DNA of 64,000 nucleotides from contig JAKGHH010000004.1 of NCBI GenBank assembly GCA_022828595.1, positions 52,006,922 to 52,070,921 on the forward strand. Direction: 5' to 3'. Below the pieces are notes generated by a model, which worked only from the letters and a program-made list of their open reading frames with translations, did no database searches and was not told the DNA's origin. The DNA comes from Nelumbo lutea. Its lineage: Eukaryota > Streptophyta > Magnoliopsida > Proteales > Nelumbonaceae. Below are positions 45,772 through 58,330 of the stretch, in pieces; position 1 is the stretch's first letter, and each line of letters begins with the position of its first letter. A program made the position numbers and the translations under genes.

Positions 45772-46031
45772 TAATTTAAAACTAATCCAAAAGCAAATCT
45801 ATTTTCTTATCTAGATGGTGGGTTAATGATCCAACTTTTCAAAGAAACCCGTGATGTCATAATTGAATAATAAATATTTAAAAAAGTATAGAACACTAAA
45901 AATGAAAATGTACAAAATTTTGTCAAAACATTTGAGAACATTTCTGATGTTATATATTCATCATATTAAATAAAACAAATTGTTAAAATAAAAGTTATTT
46001 TTATTTATGATAAAAATGCAATACAAAATTT

Positions 46032-46079
46032 AATAACAACAACAACAACAACAACAATAATAATAATAATAATAATAAT
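46032..46079. repeat. (AAC)n(AAT)n microsatellite
   Basis: About seven AAC units are followed by about eight AAT units. Confidence 0.95.
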
Positions 46080-46080
46080 T

Positions 46081-46689
46081 GTCATTTGCTATAAGCATTA
46101 ATTTAGTTTATTTTTAATCATATTGTTACTTTTGTTAATTTTCAATTTCTATCTTAAATATGATATATCTAAAATTCAAGTAATTAATAACACATGTGCT
46201 TAATTACTAGTTTCTTATAAAAGTGTGAATAAGGTATTGGTTTCTTAAATTTTCATTGGATATAAATTACCCCTTAATCACTTAGATCTCTTGGGGATAA
46301 ATTTCTATTTTGATAAAGAAATTAATTAAGATAGTCGATATTGTAGTAATGTATAATTATAGAAATCATGTGGATGGAGGCCACAACATCCTTCCAATAA
46401 GTTTGCGTAACAAGAAAAATGTAGATTCACCTTTACATACACCATTAAAAACATACATTCTCCTCCCATTCAAAGAAAGAGGACAAAATTTACAAATAGA
46501 AAAAATAATTATAATATATGATGGGAAATAATGATTAAAGGAAAAAAAAACCAAGTTGATCAGTTATATAACATTTATAGCATTTATTTAGTCTCGATGC
46601 TAAGTTGATTGTTGCTAAAATGGCCACAAAAATGGAAAAAATCATGGCTAAAATAGTACAAAAAACAAAAATGGGTGGACTTGTTAATA
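46081..46689. other. AT-rich, nothing recognised
   Basis: The small ORFs present have no recognisable similarity. Confidence 0.5.
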
Positions 46690-46854
46690 CAATTATTTTA
46701 TAAAACCATTGATAAATGATACCTGTAGCAACGATTCATCATGAAAATTGTTGCTAAATGATACTTGTAACAATAGTTCATTATGAAAACCATTGATACA
46801 ATACACTCGTGGCAATAGTAGTTATTATATGGAACTATTGCTAAAAGTTATTGC
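46690..46854. repeat. Short diverged tandem repeats
   Basis: Units such as aaccattgataaatgatacctgtagcaa recur three to four times with about 45-bp spacing, immediately left of the LTR at 46,855. Confidence 0.6.
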
Positions 46855-47537
46855 TGATGCGTGATCTGGTGCTCCCTGTTGGTAGACAGTTCTGACATTG
46901 GGCTAAGTAGGTCACCTGGTCGAGTTGCAAGAGAGAGAGAGAGATCTGAGTGTCCGAGTTGCTTTACCTGGGGTAGGCACTCCGATGCTTAAGTTAGTGA
47001 AGTGGAGATGTGATTGCAAGAATGCAAGAGAACTAGAGTGCTTGAGAGCTAAATCACGCATACCTTTTGAGGTTGGAGGTGAGGCCCTGAGATAGGCGGC
47101 TGCCGTGAGCCTCATGAAACACGTCTGGGATCTCTAACCCGTCTAATTCGGAGGTGGTTTCACACTTGGAGGTGGACTTCATGTACATGAATAGGACTTA
47201 TCTATCCAGGCCCGAAGAGGATAGGATGATAACTGGATCTTCCGACGTGGCTTTGTGATCCTGGGGAAATCGAAGACGATAACCTACTTAAGGAGGAGGT
47301 TGCTCGATAGGTTGCTAGCTAAACTCAGGTTAGGTCGGCAGAAGTAGGTCGCCTCTTACACCATTCTGAGGTCATGCCTAGCTGTTCGTAGTTCAGTCTA
47401 TCGGGGTGGTGCCGAGGTCAGTGATGCAGTTGTGAAATGTTCGAAGTGGTCTGCTTACGTGGTGTCAAGGTGACACCTAGTTGTTTTGTGATGCCATGTG
47501 TCATGATGTCATTAGAGGACCAAATTACCCCTCATCA
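46855..47537 (-). repeat. 3' LTR of the Tat-type Gypsy
   Basis: It runs from TGATGCGTGATCTGG to ccctcatca, 683 bp. On the minus strand the inside edge carries the purine tract GGGAGTGGGGGGCAAC right before TGATGAGGGG. This identifies it as the 3' LTR and gives the strand. Confidence 0.82.
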
Positions 47538-47879
47538 GTTGCCCCCCACTCCCAAGTTCTGGGTGGTCAGTTTGGCGAGGCAGTAGTTATAACTTGAGGT
47601 GATTTGGTCCGTTCTCCATCCTTGTTTGTGGTCCGATCAATGGTTCGGGATCGGGTCAGTTCAATCAGTCAGGCCTAGGTGCAAGGTAGCATACCAGGAA
47701 TGCATAGACGCCACACAACTATTAGGTCACACAAACATCAAAAATACGCTAAATTGATTTCACCTCGGAATATGAATCGTCACACCCTTGTGAACCGTTG
47801 CATCTAACTGATCTCAATCGTCCATAGTTTGGCCCATCCGTCTATAAATAGGACCCTTGGGTGCCCATTTTTTTCATCC

Positions 47880-49240
47880 CTGTCTTTGGAGTTCCTAGTG
47901 AGATTGCGGAGCTCAGCGTTATCAGAGTGGCATGTTGTTCCTTCAAGGTATTGGCCTGGAAGAGGAAGTACTCCTTCCTTGACCTGAGTGGCAGATGGTT
48001 GTTCCTAACAACCTGGAGAGAGTGAGTGAGGGAGTCCGGGGAGTAAACTCTGAGTGAGCGGCTGCAAGCAAGGGTGCAGGTCCTGGTGAACTGGAAATTT
48101 ATGCTAAGTGATTACTTGGCTGAGGAGAAGGTGATCCAGGCCACGCTGAGTCCTCCAGGTAGGTCGTCATCTCAGGCTTGGGTATTTTCTTTTTCTTCTT
48201 ACAATTTGGCTCACTCTTGAATTTCTTATGCGGGAGACATGTCGGGCATGCCAACTTCCGAGCTATTCCAAGCCATGAAGAAGAATGTGGTTTATTAAGA
48301 GGCACCTCAAGTCACTACTCATGAGGCTACTGCGTGAATTGCTAAGACTGTACCAGTTGTCGACCTAGTTGAGGAAGACTAGCCAGAAAGGACCTTGTTA
48401 GAGCCCAAGTCCACCCGTGTATCCGAGGATCCCCTTCCACCACCCAAGGCCGGGGCGTCCAGAGGCTCGAATGCCAAAACCGGTCCCGAGGAGAGGCGCA
48501 CCATCATGGACTTTCGGACTACCATGGTGAGGAACAAGGAGGTCGTCTTTCTTGAAGTGGTTGCGAGGCTTCGCGAGTCACATCCCGGTGAGCTCGGGGG
48601 AAATCTTATGCGTTGCCTCATGGTTGTATGTTCCCAACCTTTTCATTGTATTCATTCCGACCTTCATTCTCTACTCATTTGTCTATCTTTTTTGTAGGCG
48701 AACACTTTGGCACACTCTTTGCCAGGGCAAGCTGAGGGTAGTTCGGCAAGGGCCCATGCTGCCAAGGAGGAAGTAGTGGAGTACAAATCCTGAGTTGAGT
48801 GGGTTGTCCGTCTCATCGATGACCTAAAGGACGAGTTTGTGGTGGAGAGGGGTCGTAATGCGAACCTGATGAGGGAGGTCGAGAAACTAATCAGGGATCT
48901 CAGGCACAAGGACCAACAATTACAGGAGAAGTCAAGCAACAATCCAAGTTTCTGGACGACATCCATGTTGCTGAGGTTCGTGTAGTTGAAGAGTTAAAGA
49001 CTTCACCTAACTTCTTGAAAGAGAGAGAGGAGTTCGGGTCCTATGCCTTTCATCAAGGATTCAAGCTGTGACAGATGTTGGTAGCATCGGTGTGCTTGGA
49101 GTTTGACCTTAGCAAGTTAAAGTCCTTAGCATGCATCGACAAGATGATGGGTTAAATCGATCAAATGCCTGAGTCCAAGGAGGAGGAGGACGACGAGGTC
49201 AGTGGCGGTGCGAACGATGGACAGATGCCGGTGTGGAAGA
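47880..49240 (+). pseudogene. Antisense ORF of a Tat-type Gypsy (gypsy-type putative transposase/coiled-coil protein)
   Basis: The plus strand, opposite to gag-pol, shows protein-like segments. One begins at an ATG at 48,239. Next is KAGASRGSNAKTGPEERRTI and VRNKEVVFLEVVARL (48,455-48,570). A likely intron acceptor TTTTTTGTAG precedes a coiled-coil-like stretch (VRLIDDLKDEFVVERGRNAN, 48,800-48,860). The end carries SPNFLKEREEFGSYAFHQGFKL and an acidic SKEEEDDEV. This layout matches the antisense ORF known between pol and 3' LTR in Tat-lineage elements. Several stops (for example in the codon after YKS near 48,793) make it inactive. Confidence 0.6.
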
Positions 49241-49679
49241 TGTCGGGGAAGACGAGCCCTGGAATATCTTACTTCTTTGCTTCAATTTTTGAGATGTACT
49301 CTTTCCTTTTAATGGAATCGATTTTTTGCATATATTGTGCCCCTCTTTCTCGCCTTGTATTTTCAATTGCCAGAAAATAGGCTAAGAGTCAAAACAACAT
49401 CCGGAGTTGCTGAGGTGATGAGGTGTATGAGCTGCCTAGGTGCCAAAGCAACTAGACTCGTAATTTCGGCTAAGTTGAAACAATATTGAGTTGTCAAATT
49501 GTCGATGTGTCTTGAGGTTGGCATAGGGGGCATTAGAGCTAAAATTTTGGCCTCCCCTTGTGTCAACTTAGCCAAAATTCTCATAGTGTAAATCGACTAA
49601 ATCGGGTCGCTAGGGCATGTGGTTTCATTTTCACATAGTGAAATTTTATAGTTATAGCGGACGTGGCCTGAACCTTCCG

Positions 49680-50455
49680 AACTCTTCATAAGTAATACCT
49701 CCCTGAGTTGTCAATGTTCCATGCATGGGGTACCTGCCTCCCCTCCAACATTTCGAGCTCGTATGCACCCTCACCAATTACCTTGAGAATTCTGTAGGGG
49801 CCTTCCCAGTTTGGACCTATCTTTCCTATGCCAAGCTTAAGTACCATAACCTTCCTGAGTACCAAGTCGCCAACTCGAAATTGGTGTCTCTTAACTTAGG
49901 CGTTATAATACCGAGCTACTCGTTGTTGGTATGTTACAGTCCGAATATAGGCTAAGTCACAAACTTCTTCTACTAGGTCAAGGTTAGTCCGCATCTCGTC
50001 CTCGTTATCCTCCTCATCGTATGTCTTAGACCGCAAGGTTGGCACCTCGATCTCGGTTGGATTGACAACCGCCGTCTTGTACGTTACGTTGAAAGAAGTC
50101 TCCCTGATTGTTGTCTTAATAGTAGTTCGATAGGCCCATAGGACATTAGGCAGCTCGTCCACCCACAAACCTTTAGCTCAGGAGAGACGAGCTTTGAGTA
50201 TGTAGAGTATCACCTTGTTCGCCACTTTGGCTTGACCGTTTGCTTGGGGATGGGCCACCGAGGTGAAGTTCTTATGGAATTTGATGTCTTCAAACTTCTT
50301 CCCGTTGTCTGATATTAGTACCTTGGGGAGTCCGAATTTGTAGACGATGCTTTTCTAGAAGAAGTTATACACGTTCTGAGTTATGATGGATACTAGTGAT
50401 TTGGCTTCCACCCACTTCATAAAGTAGTCAACGACAACGACCAAGACCCTCCTCA
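49680..50455 (-). pseudogene. Gypsy integrase, core and C-terminal part
   Basis: The minus-strand frame shows VVVVDYFMKWVEAK, FGLPKVLISDNGKKFED, AHPQANGQAKVANKVIL, ELPNVLWAYRTTIKTT and GDLVLRKVMV, IGPNWEGPYRI, in the order of Gypsy integrase. The D...D...E core has the second D (ISDNGKKF), but Q-A-K-V-A-N-K stands where GQxExxN is expected, and stops occur. It is dead. Confidence 0.85.
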
Positions 50456-50459
50456 GCTT

Positions 50460-51190
50460 CCACCCACTTCGTAAAGTCGATGGGTGGACTGTTTCTAAGT
50501 TTTGAATTTAGAAATTGTTTCATAATTTCACTTATATGAATTCATAATTTTCATTAGAGAACTAATAATTTCATAAACAATAATGAACTTATAATAAAGG
50601 TAAATGTCTAATGGAAGCTATATGAACAATAACAAAATCAAAGTAGTTAAGAAAGAAGAAAATTTGTCATATAATGTGAAATAAAATAAACATATTTTGT
50701 AGGTCCATTTTTCTTTCACCAAATATTGTTATGCTCTTATGAACTTGTTTTCTTTTAAGTGCTTTAAAAATGCTACTTACATTTTCTTCCATTCACAACC
50801 TTGACATAACGTTCAAAGATCTAGAGTTTCCAAATTTTGGTTGTCTCCATTAACTTAATAATAATCGATATATAATTATATTATATATTAATAATTTATA
50901 TAAAAAATTATAAGTAATATCAATAACATGTAATATCTTACAACAAAATCTAATCTTGAACAATATTTTTTTCTTGGAGGACTTTCACTTGTATTTATTA
51001 ATCCAGTAACCGAAGATTCATTTGTACTATGTTTTATGTCAACTACAAAAATTTTGGACACTCTGAAGTTTGAATATTGGTATTGAAAATCATATGAAGA
51101 ATTTTTTATTTGAAATACAACAGTCAATCCAATTACTCCATCAAAAAGTGCAGTAAATAATTTGTCCTCATTCTCCTATGATAAAATGAT
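50460..51190. other. AT-rich, nothing recognised
   Basis: No ORF with similarity, no repeat structure by eye. Confidence 0.5.
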
Positions 51191-51194
51191 AATT

Positions 51195-51847
51195 TTATAA
51201 ATTTCCTATCATATAAATGTATTTTGCAAAATCAAATCTTAAGCGTAGTTGAAATCCACTATCGACGGTTCAGGTTTCCATCAGAGAGAGTGTAAATCCT
51301 ATCATTCACTTTGTCCGACAAAGGGGCCGATCTTATTATTATGACCATTCACTTAAGTGAATTCTCATACTGCCCCAACATACCCAGGTTTTGATCCTCA
51401 ATGGATCTCACTGGTTGGCATATCAAAGACAGCCTAACATGACACCTAGTGCAATACCATAATCAAGTCTAGGGGTTATGTGTAACTTTCTAGTTTTGCC
51501 TATCAATCTCCAAGTTCCAAAGCATAACTAGAAAATTGTCCGGATTCAGTGTTTCAACTAAACACAAAATGCATGTGCTTTGGGTCTAACCCTAGCAGAT
51601 GAGACAAGTTGTCATAACTTCTTTAGTAGCACATCAGTATTAGCCTTGGCAGGATAATCTCCCCAAATCTATCAAATGACTGAGAATATTTTAAACTAAT
51701 ACGAGCCTCATAAGTGTCTAGTTCGAGGGGTAATTTCACAGAAACATACTAATTTCAACATGAAATAATAATGTACTTTTATTTATTTATAATAAATGCA
51801 TCTGTACATTAATTTGATTGGAGATAAGGACATACACTGTCTAAACA
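51195..51847 (-). mobile_element. LTR fragment of the 1.8-1.9 kb Copia family
   Basis: On the minus strand it starts TGTTTAGACAGTGTATGTCC at 51,847. It follows the LTR at 22,376 for about 650 bp before losing similarity near 51,195. Confidence 0.8.
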
Positions 51848-52473
51848 ATACATTTTATTAATAAATAAGAAAATAACTATTTATAATTTCTAGCTCATTA
51901 ATGTTAAACATTCATGCAAACCTTAGATGTGTTATTTGTCTTCAATTCAAATAATTCAGAAATTGTCCTCATGTTGTTTAATATTCTTCCTCCAACGGTA
52001 AAGAATAATTTTCAACTATATCTATTTCTCCAGTTGTTGACAATGAATTTGATCCAAAATTATCAAAAAGTTCAAAAAATTTTCAAATATATTAGATAAT
52101 TTGAACAATAACAATAATAGAATTATTTTACAATATATACAATTCATGCCTTGCTAAGAAATTATTGGCACATTTATTTGGCAAATTTAAGTATAAGTTT
52201 GTTGCACTTGTTGATAAGAGATATGTAACACCTACATAAATATTTAACATTCAATATTATAATATAATATAACAGAAAAAATTTAAGAGAGAATGGTTGA
52301 ACTTACCTTGATATTTCCTTAATAATTTAATTCAATATTAGTAATTTTATTAACAATAGATAAAGAGTTAAAGATTACTTATGGTTTTCCAAAATAGTAC
52401 TTTTCTACTTCACTATTTGCCCATTTTGCTTATGATTACATTCCTCACTAGATATGGCATTTACTTTCCTAAT

Positions 52474-52512
<39 letters not shown>

Positions 52513-53149
52513 GTGTGTATATATATAAACTTATTGACTAATAAGATATGTATTATCTTCATTTATGGTGATATTATCAAAATCAATCAATTCAACCAGA
52601 ATAGTCCACTTAAAATATATGACAAATGCATGTTTTACAGTTTTATAGGACCCTTTACTTTGAACAACATTAAAAGTTTTGAAAAAATATAAAACATCCT
52701 CAGACAATAATTTTTCAAATTTATAATACCAATTCTTCCATATAACATGTATTTGTTTTTCCTACAAAAGATTTAAACAAATAATATTTTATTAATAAAT
52801 TTAAAATTCATAAAAATATAGCATATGGTAATATGTATATTTATATTTTCATCAATTAATAACATATCCAAATTCCGTGGCTCATCGCTATTTTTAAAAT
52901 CCAATGACTTCCATGAGCGTGACACCCATACTTTAATCTTGTAAAAATTTGAATCTGGTTTTATTTATTGAGATAATGATAATCTCTTGAAGACACATCT
53001 TCACTCATCTATTCATTATTTTGAAAATATATTAGACATAAAATTTATATAAAATTTTAAGAAAGAACTCTTGATAACCAATATACTTGAATAAAATTAT
53101 TGAAAATTTTATGGTAGACAATGTTTTATATATAACCTTTTGACTCATT
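51848..53149. other. AT-rich DNA with a (TA)n microsatellite
   Basis: A TA run lies at about 52,479-52,505, extending as ta/tg repeats to 52,528. The stretch may be the 3' part of the Helitron relic, but I see no CTAG-plus-hairpin end that I could defend. Confidence 0.4.
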
Positions 53150-54738
53150 GTCCTTTTTTTTCAATCAAAATCTTTAAACCATTATTTGAAGTTACATGAG
53201 AGGTTGCTATATATAATTGTCCATGAGTAAAAATAGGCAATGACAAATAAATTCCTCATAATTTAAAGTTTTTTATTGACTTTTATTTATTATCATTTCA
53301 AAATAGACTTTCACTGAAAATTGCCTCCATCTAAAAGGAAATAGTCAATTTAAATATGTTGGAGTCATCGTTATACTTAAATTGAAAACCTTTGTTCCCA
53401 AATTACTTCCTATAATTATTTAAGCTTCTATTATTCTTCTTGCTAACTAAGTAACAGTTAGCTTTGTTCTATTGCATAATCCATCACATTGATTTAAATT
53501 TGGAAGGAGAATAATTAAAACTCCAACTTTTAACTTAAGTTCATAATTTGGAATTCCATAAAACTTTAATGTATTTAAGAACTTCGTGGGGAATAAAATA
53601 TCTTACTTCTCAATTGATTCAGGGATAAGACTTATTGTGTCTGCACTTAAATATATAGATGTATCAGTAGGTAAAGTAGATAAGACGTAGAAATTCACTT
53701 TATCCACATTTTCATTCGTAGGTACTAAAATTGTTCTTTTACTCAAATAATTGTGGTCTATGTATCTATATTTTAAATCAAGATATACTATTAACACAAT
53801 ATTCTTAACAAGATTATTCCCTAATTTTTATCCAATTTGATTCATGTTGATCATCCAAAGACACTATAAACAATTTACCATCTCCAAGATTTAATATGCA
53901 CTTACAAAATTCATTGAAGGGTTTGCAATTGGATCATTTAGGTGTCTAACTTGAAGCATCAAATTTATTGTTATGTGAAAAACAACACATTGATGCCACA
54001 TATTTGATTTATTAATCGTAGATGAGACGTTTACTTTCCGCGTTTCCTTATTAACAACCAATAAAATTTGTTTGAAATCTCCTCTAAGTAGAACAAGTTT
54101 TCCTCCAAAAACCTTTTCAATATAACATTGATCATTTACATGCATAAGATCTTTGAAAGTTTTATCTATAACCTCAAATTCATTTCTGTGAGTCATTGGA
54201 GCTTCATCTCAAATTATTAAATCAACAACTTAGATCAATTCAGTGAGATGTGATATTTGTGTTTTTGGACAACATGTGTTGCTCATCTGATAACTCAATT
54301 GAGTTATCTTCTAATATTCTTCTTTGATGATGTAATATATCATCTGAAAATAACTCCCAATGTTTAATCCACAATTCTAAAGGATCTAAAACCTCACAAA
54401 ATAGTATGATTGTAACAAAAATTTGATGCAGTTATTGATTTATAGACGATAACCCAAATTATTCAATAACTTCATGCCACTCATAACCATCATCTAATAA
54501 TCTAAGCGTTGAATATGCCAATTTAAAGGTAGGATAGACCATTCCATTCACAGTTCTGATTTTCTCAAAACTCTTTGAACCTCTTACAATATTTAAAAGC
54601 ATTTGAAGATAAAATCATTCACATGAAATTGAGTGCACATAATACATTCTCCCAATTGATTTACCCAATTTTCTTCTTGTCCAAATTTTGTTTTTTATTC
54701 TAGACTCACTTTGTAGGAAAATCAACATATATCAACTC
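53150..54738 (-). pseudogene. Helitron Rep/helicase relic (PIF1-like helicase part)
   Basis: Minus-strand pieces appear in the order of plant Helitron helicase. YVDFPTK, IGRMYYVHSISCE, MLLNIVRGSKSFEKIRTVNG and YPTFKLAYSTLRLLDD come first (54,738-54,470). MTHRNEFEVIDKTFKDLM, FGGKLVLLRGDFKQILLVV and LMLQVRHLNDP follow (54,196-53,891). QCDGLCNRTKLTV, FPFRWRQFSVKVYFEMIINKSQ and HVTSNNGLK-like sequence end it (53,530-53,150). The walker A segment is missing and stops are frequent. Confidence 0.82.
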
Positions 54739-55095
54739 CGACTTCACAACCAGAATGATCCCCTCCACAGGGACTGTTGCTTGGACCCCTTGGTTAGCCA
54801 CAGGCCCACCCGGATCAGTTGAGGCCAGAGACCCCTAACCACCCTCACGAACTTGCAATGGAGCCACACCCGAGGGCTCTGGTATCCTGTTAGGATAGAA
54901 GGAGCAGGGTACCCTCGCAGACCTAGCCCTTTCATTAGAGGAGCACGGCTACACTCCCCCTCATCGATAGCAGGCCGCGTTTCGGCACTCTTTGGCTACT
55001 ACCTCTTCGGCGGACTGGGGCGAACAGAAATTACACCCCCCTCTGGCTAGTAGCATGGCCTTTGGGAGGAGCTGACACATGGCGCGAGTGGGGGT

Positions 55096-56480
55096 TCATC
55101 CACAACAATTCCTGGAACCCCCAAATAATGTGCAGAGGTATGACAAATGGAGAGATCTACACACCTGCACCCTATCATACCTAGCCACTAGAAACTGAGC
55201 GCATCTTGGGAAAGCACGATTGTGGTGCCGGACCCAGAACACATCCTCACTGGAAGTCCTAAAAAATTGGGCACCTACGTTGTCATACCCGAATTGCCAG
55301 AGCACCCGATCCGGACGGTAGGTGGAGAGTTGCACCTCACCTGAGTGGTCCAGATAACCAATGACACTAGGCCACAGAATTAACCGCGCCATACTCGCGG
55401 TAGCACTTCCCATGTCAAGAGCACACTGATTATCCCCGCCCTCAGGGATAAGCACGCCAATGCAGAATGGCACAGTGCCGCACTATCTATGAATACGACC
55501 TCCACACATAACTGTCCAAGGAGGCCAACTTCAGGCTAATCTCATTCGTTTTGAAGCTTTTGTGCCTTTCCGCTTGGAGTCATCATTTCCCCCTACAGAC
55601 CTCAAAGACCTTTGCCTCCGACTCATCACCATTTAGAGTAGCAATATGTAGATGGAAAGGACGTAGAGACCGTGGCTTCACATTGATCACAAACCGCTCA
55701 CATATGAACATCCAAATAAAGGGCGCGAAAACATAGCTTGCGTGCCTCTTGCTGGGGTCATTAAGTTGTTGTATAGTGTCGTCTAGCTGCTCGTATAAAT
55801 ACCCAAGTAACATAGATGCCAACGGAAGTTGATGCCCATTGGCAGCAAAGGCGATTAGGGGGATCTGGACAGTGCAGAGACCATAATCAAGTATCCCTAG
55901 TAACAGGAAACATGAGGCCACTAGAGGATGTATGTAGCAAGATGACATTGTCAGCCTGCACCTCACACCATAACATCTCTGCCGCTACGACACTCGAACC
56001 AATATGCCATCTACTAATCCAATGGCATTTTACCCCGAGAGGTGGATTGGTCCACCAATGCCTTGTAAGGGGGAACTTCCCCAAGAAGTTCTTCACACAA
56101 CTCTCTCAACTTTGTAGGGATGAATTCGACATGCTGTAAGTGCGGCGCGAACACCACACCCCCAACTAGCAGTGCTAATAATGCCACCACATCCTCCACT
56201 ATGATAGTGAATTTGCCAAGTGCACCCACAAAGGTATGCGTACGAGAACACCAATGACTCAGGAGGTGCTCTACATACTTCACACCTTCCCGACCTTAGA
56301 GAGAGGTGTAGAAATCCACAAACCTAAGGAGCCTAGCATCTTGCAGCATTTGGCAATACATGGGATTCTCGAGAATATATCATGTCCAAGAAGTATAGAT
56401 GGTGGGAGACCTCGAAGCATCGGTTCGAGGCTCCAAACACTTGTAGGACATAGAAACCTCTGTAGTGTCACAGAGGCACA
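55096..56480 (-). pseudogene. Plant mobile domain (PMD) protein remnant
   Basis: Fragments in three frames on the minus strand make up the remnant. 56,283-56,014 has HTFVGALGKFTIIVEDVVALLAL, resembling the THTFxxxxGExTITLEDV core of PMD proteins. 55,966-55,583 has FVFAPFIWMFICERF-like sequence, and 55,473-55,096 has YRPDRVLWQFGYD. PMD proteins occur both in transposons and as domesticated genes. The frame changes point to a decayed copy, although unseen introns could account for some of them. Confidence 0.5.
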
Positions 56481-57492
56481 TTAACTCTGTGCCGGTGATG
56501 ACATCAAAAGAGCCACCTTCGCCCCGAGACACAGGCACAGGAGGAACGATGCAGTGTCGACTTACCTAATGAAGTTAGTAAAGAAGGAACCGGGACTTCC
56601 CTAACGAGCGGCCATGGAAACAAACAGAGCAAACACCAAAAATGGGAAGCGAGAAGGAAGGAAAAGAGCCTTTCAAGAGAACCTCAAGATTAAAAGCATA
56701 GGCAACAACAAGAGCTGAAGAAGAAACAAAGCGGTCGCTCTTTCATGCTTTATAGTGACCTCCCAATTCTGCACGCACACGAGACCAAACGGCATCGGAG
56801 AAGACGATGAGATGTTTGCGCAGTACCCAAAATGACGCTTAGCGGAAATTACCCAAATATCTTTCCTAGAGCGGGACAGCGACGCACATTTAACTTAAAG
56901 AATTGCCACATCAGTAACCGTCACCGAATCGTATCAAATACCGAATTTGCCCACACGTGCGATTGAACTACAATGATTTCGGGACGACAGTTAATAGGCC
57001 ACCACCAGCGAGCACCATGTGGATGTTCCAACAACAAATCTCTCGTTCTAATCGAACCAAATGCCTCATTCAACCAAATCATGTACTCTCGATATCAAAG
57101 TAAACATGGTACCGATTTGGCTGCCCAACACAGAAGACCCTTGCCCACATTCTATGTCTGCCTCGATACATTAATAGTCAGACAAGGACTAACGGCGTAA
57201 TAACCATATACAGATTGGTTAATGAAGCCAAGACCACAGAAATCAATCAAACCCATACTAAAGCCGCTCACCAACCACACACAAAAACACACAATACAAA
57301 GACAGTAGATTAAACACACCGGACTACGTAACAAATTCTCTGATTTCATTTCAAAATTGCTTTACATCATTACAAAATATATATAATAAACAAAATACAT
57401 TATTCACAGAGCAACCCACTCGTTTCGTATTGCTTCTATGTCCCCGACCAAAGGTCCCCACGCCGCATATGCTGTGATTTCACCTATCTCCT

Positions 57493-58132
57493 TCACTCCA
57501 CAACCATTCGGCGTTGACAAGTACATTGCGGCTCGAGGGCCGCAAGGCTTCTTGTAGCTTCGGACAACCTTGCTTCCATTGCCTCCACACGATGGTGCAC
57601 ATCCACTAGAGATCGTTCGTAAACCAATGGAGAGTCCCCAAGCTCGACCCTCCATAATATGTGTGCCAATAGAATGACACGTTCCTCAATCTCTGCGATA
57701 TAAAAATCGATCGCAGATAAACTCTCGCAAGTCCTCAGCCACTGCGCGAGGACCAACCACGACATTTGGTCGTGAGGGAGGTTTATAATCTCTGACATCA
57801 TCATTGCGATCATATTCAATGCCGTACTGATGATTATGGAGGGCAACTCGACTAGAGGTATCCAGCCAAATCGAATAGCTGCCTCTTTAAAACTCACCAC
57901 TACTCCTGTTACTACATACCTGTCACCCAGACGAATGCCTCAGACAGGAACCCCGTTGATACCTGCATACCCCAAGGGGGCGATGGCATTCTCCTCACAG
58001 TGCCGCCTAAGCAGCTGGCGAACCATGGCATACTCCAGAGACAATGCCCACCCCGCCGGAGACGGCGAATTAGAACCTAGAGATTCATTAATGGCCATCT
58101 GTGCATCATTTTGATTAAGAGCCATCTCCAAC
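57493..58132 (-). pseudogene. Unrecognised ORF upstream of the PMD remnant
   Basis: From an ATG at about 58,125 the minus strand reads open for about 60 codons, meets one TGA near 57,950, and continues in the same frame to 57,493. That is about 200 codons in all. The product has a neutral first part (AINESLGSNSPSPAGWAL), a hydrophobic middle, and a helical Glu/Arg-rich end (RSLVDVHHRVEAMEARLSEA) that could form a coiled coil. I do not recognise it. A single stop in an otherwise open frame suggests a young pseudogene or a read error. Confidence 0.4.
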
Positions 58133-58330
58133 CGTAAATAGCAAAATAAAAGATACACCAAAATAGGAAAGACAGATTGCATAGACAGTGGCACGAAACA
58201 AGACACACTGCACCCTTTTTTTATACACACCCCACGGCCCGGTAGCAGGAGATTCGAAAAGACTCATCCAGTCGAACCATCGCCGAAAGCAGCTTAGGAC
58301 AGGTAATTAATTCTTATCTCCTGAAAAGAC

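Larger units (their letters stand above)
46855..50455 (-). mobile_element. Tat-type Gypsy element, 3' half
   Basis: On the minus strand integrase (50,455-49,680) is followed by an untranslated region carrying an antisense ORF (47,880-49,240 on the plus strand), a polypurine tract and the 3' LTR (46,855-47,537). Everything upstream of integrase is missing; the break is at about 50,460. Confidence 0.82.
54739..58330 (-). mobile_element. GC-rich block with plant-mobile-domain-like coding remnants
   Basis: Base composition changes sharply at about 54,739 from AT-rich Helitron sequence to GC-rich sequence. It stays so to about 58,330. The recognisable content is the PMD-like fragments and an unfamiliar ORF, both minus strand. 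I see no terminal repeats, so the class of the carrier is unknown. Confidence 0.5.

Noticed and set aside
46690..46854. CRISPR-like regular repeats
   Set aside because: Units are diverged and directly adjoining, in plant DNA next to an LTR; simple tandem repeats.
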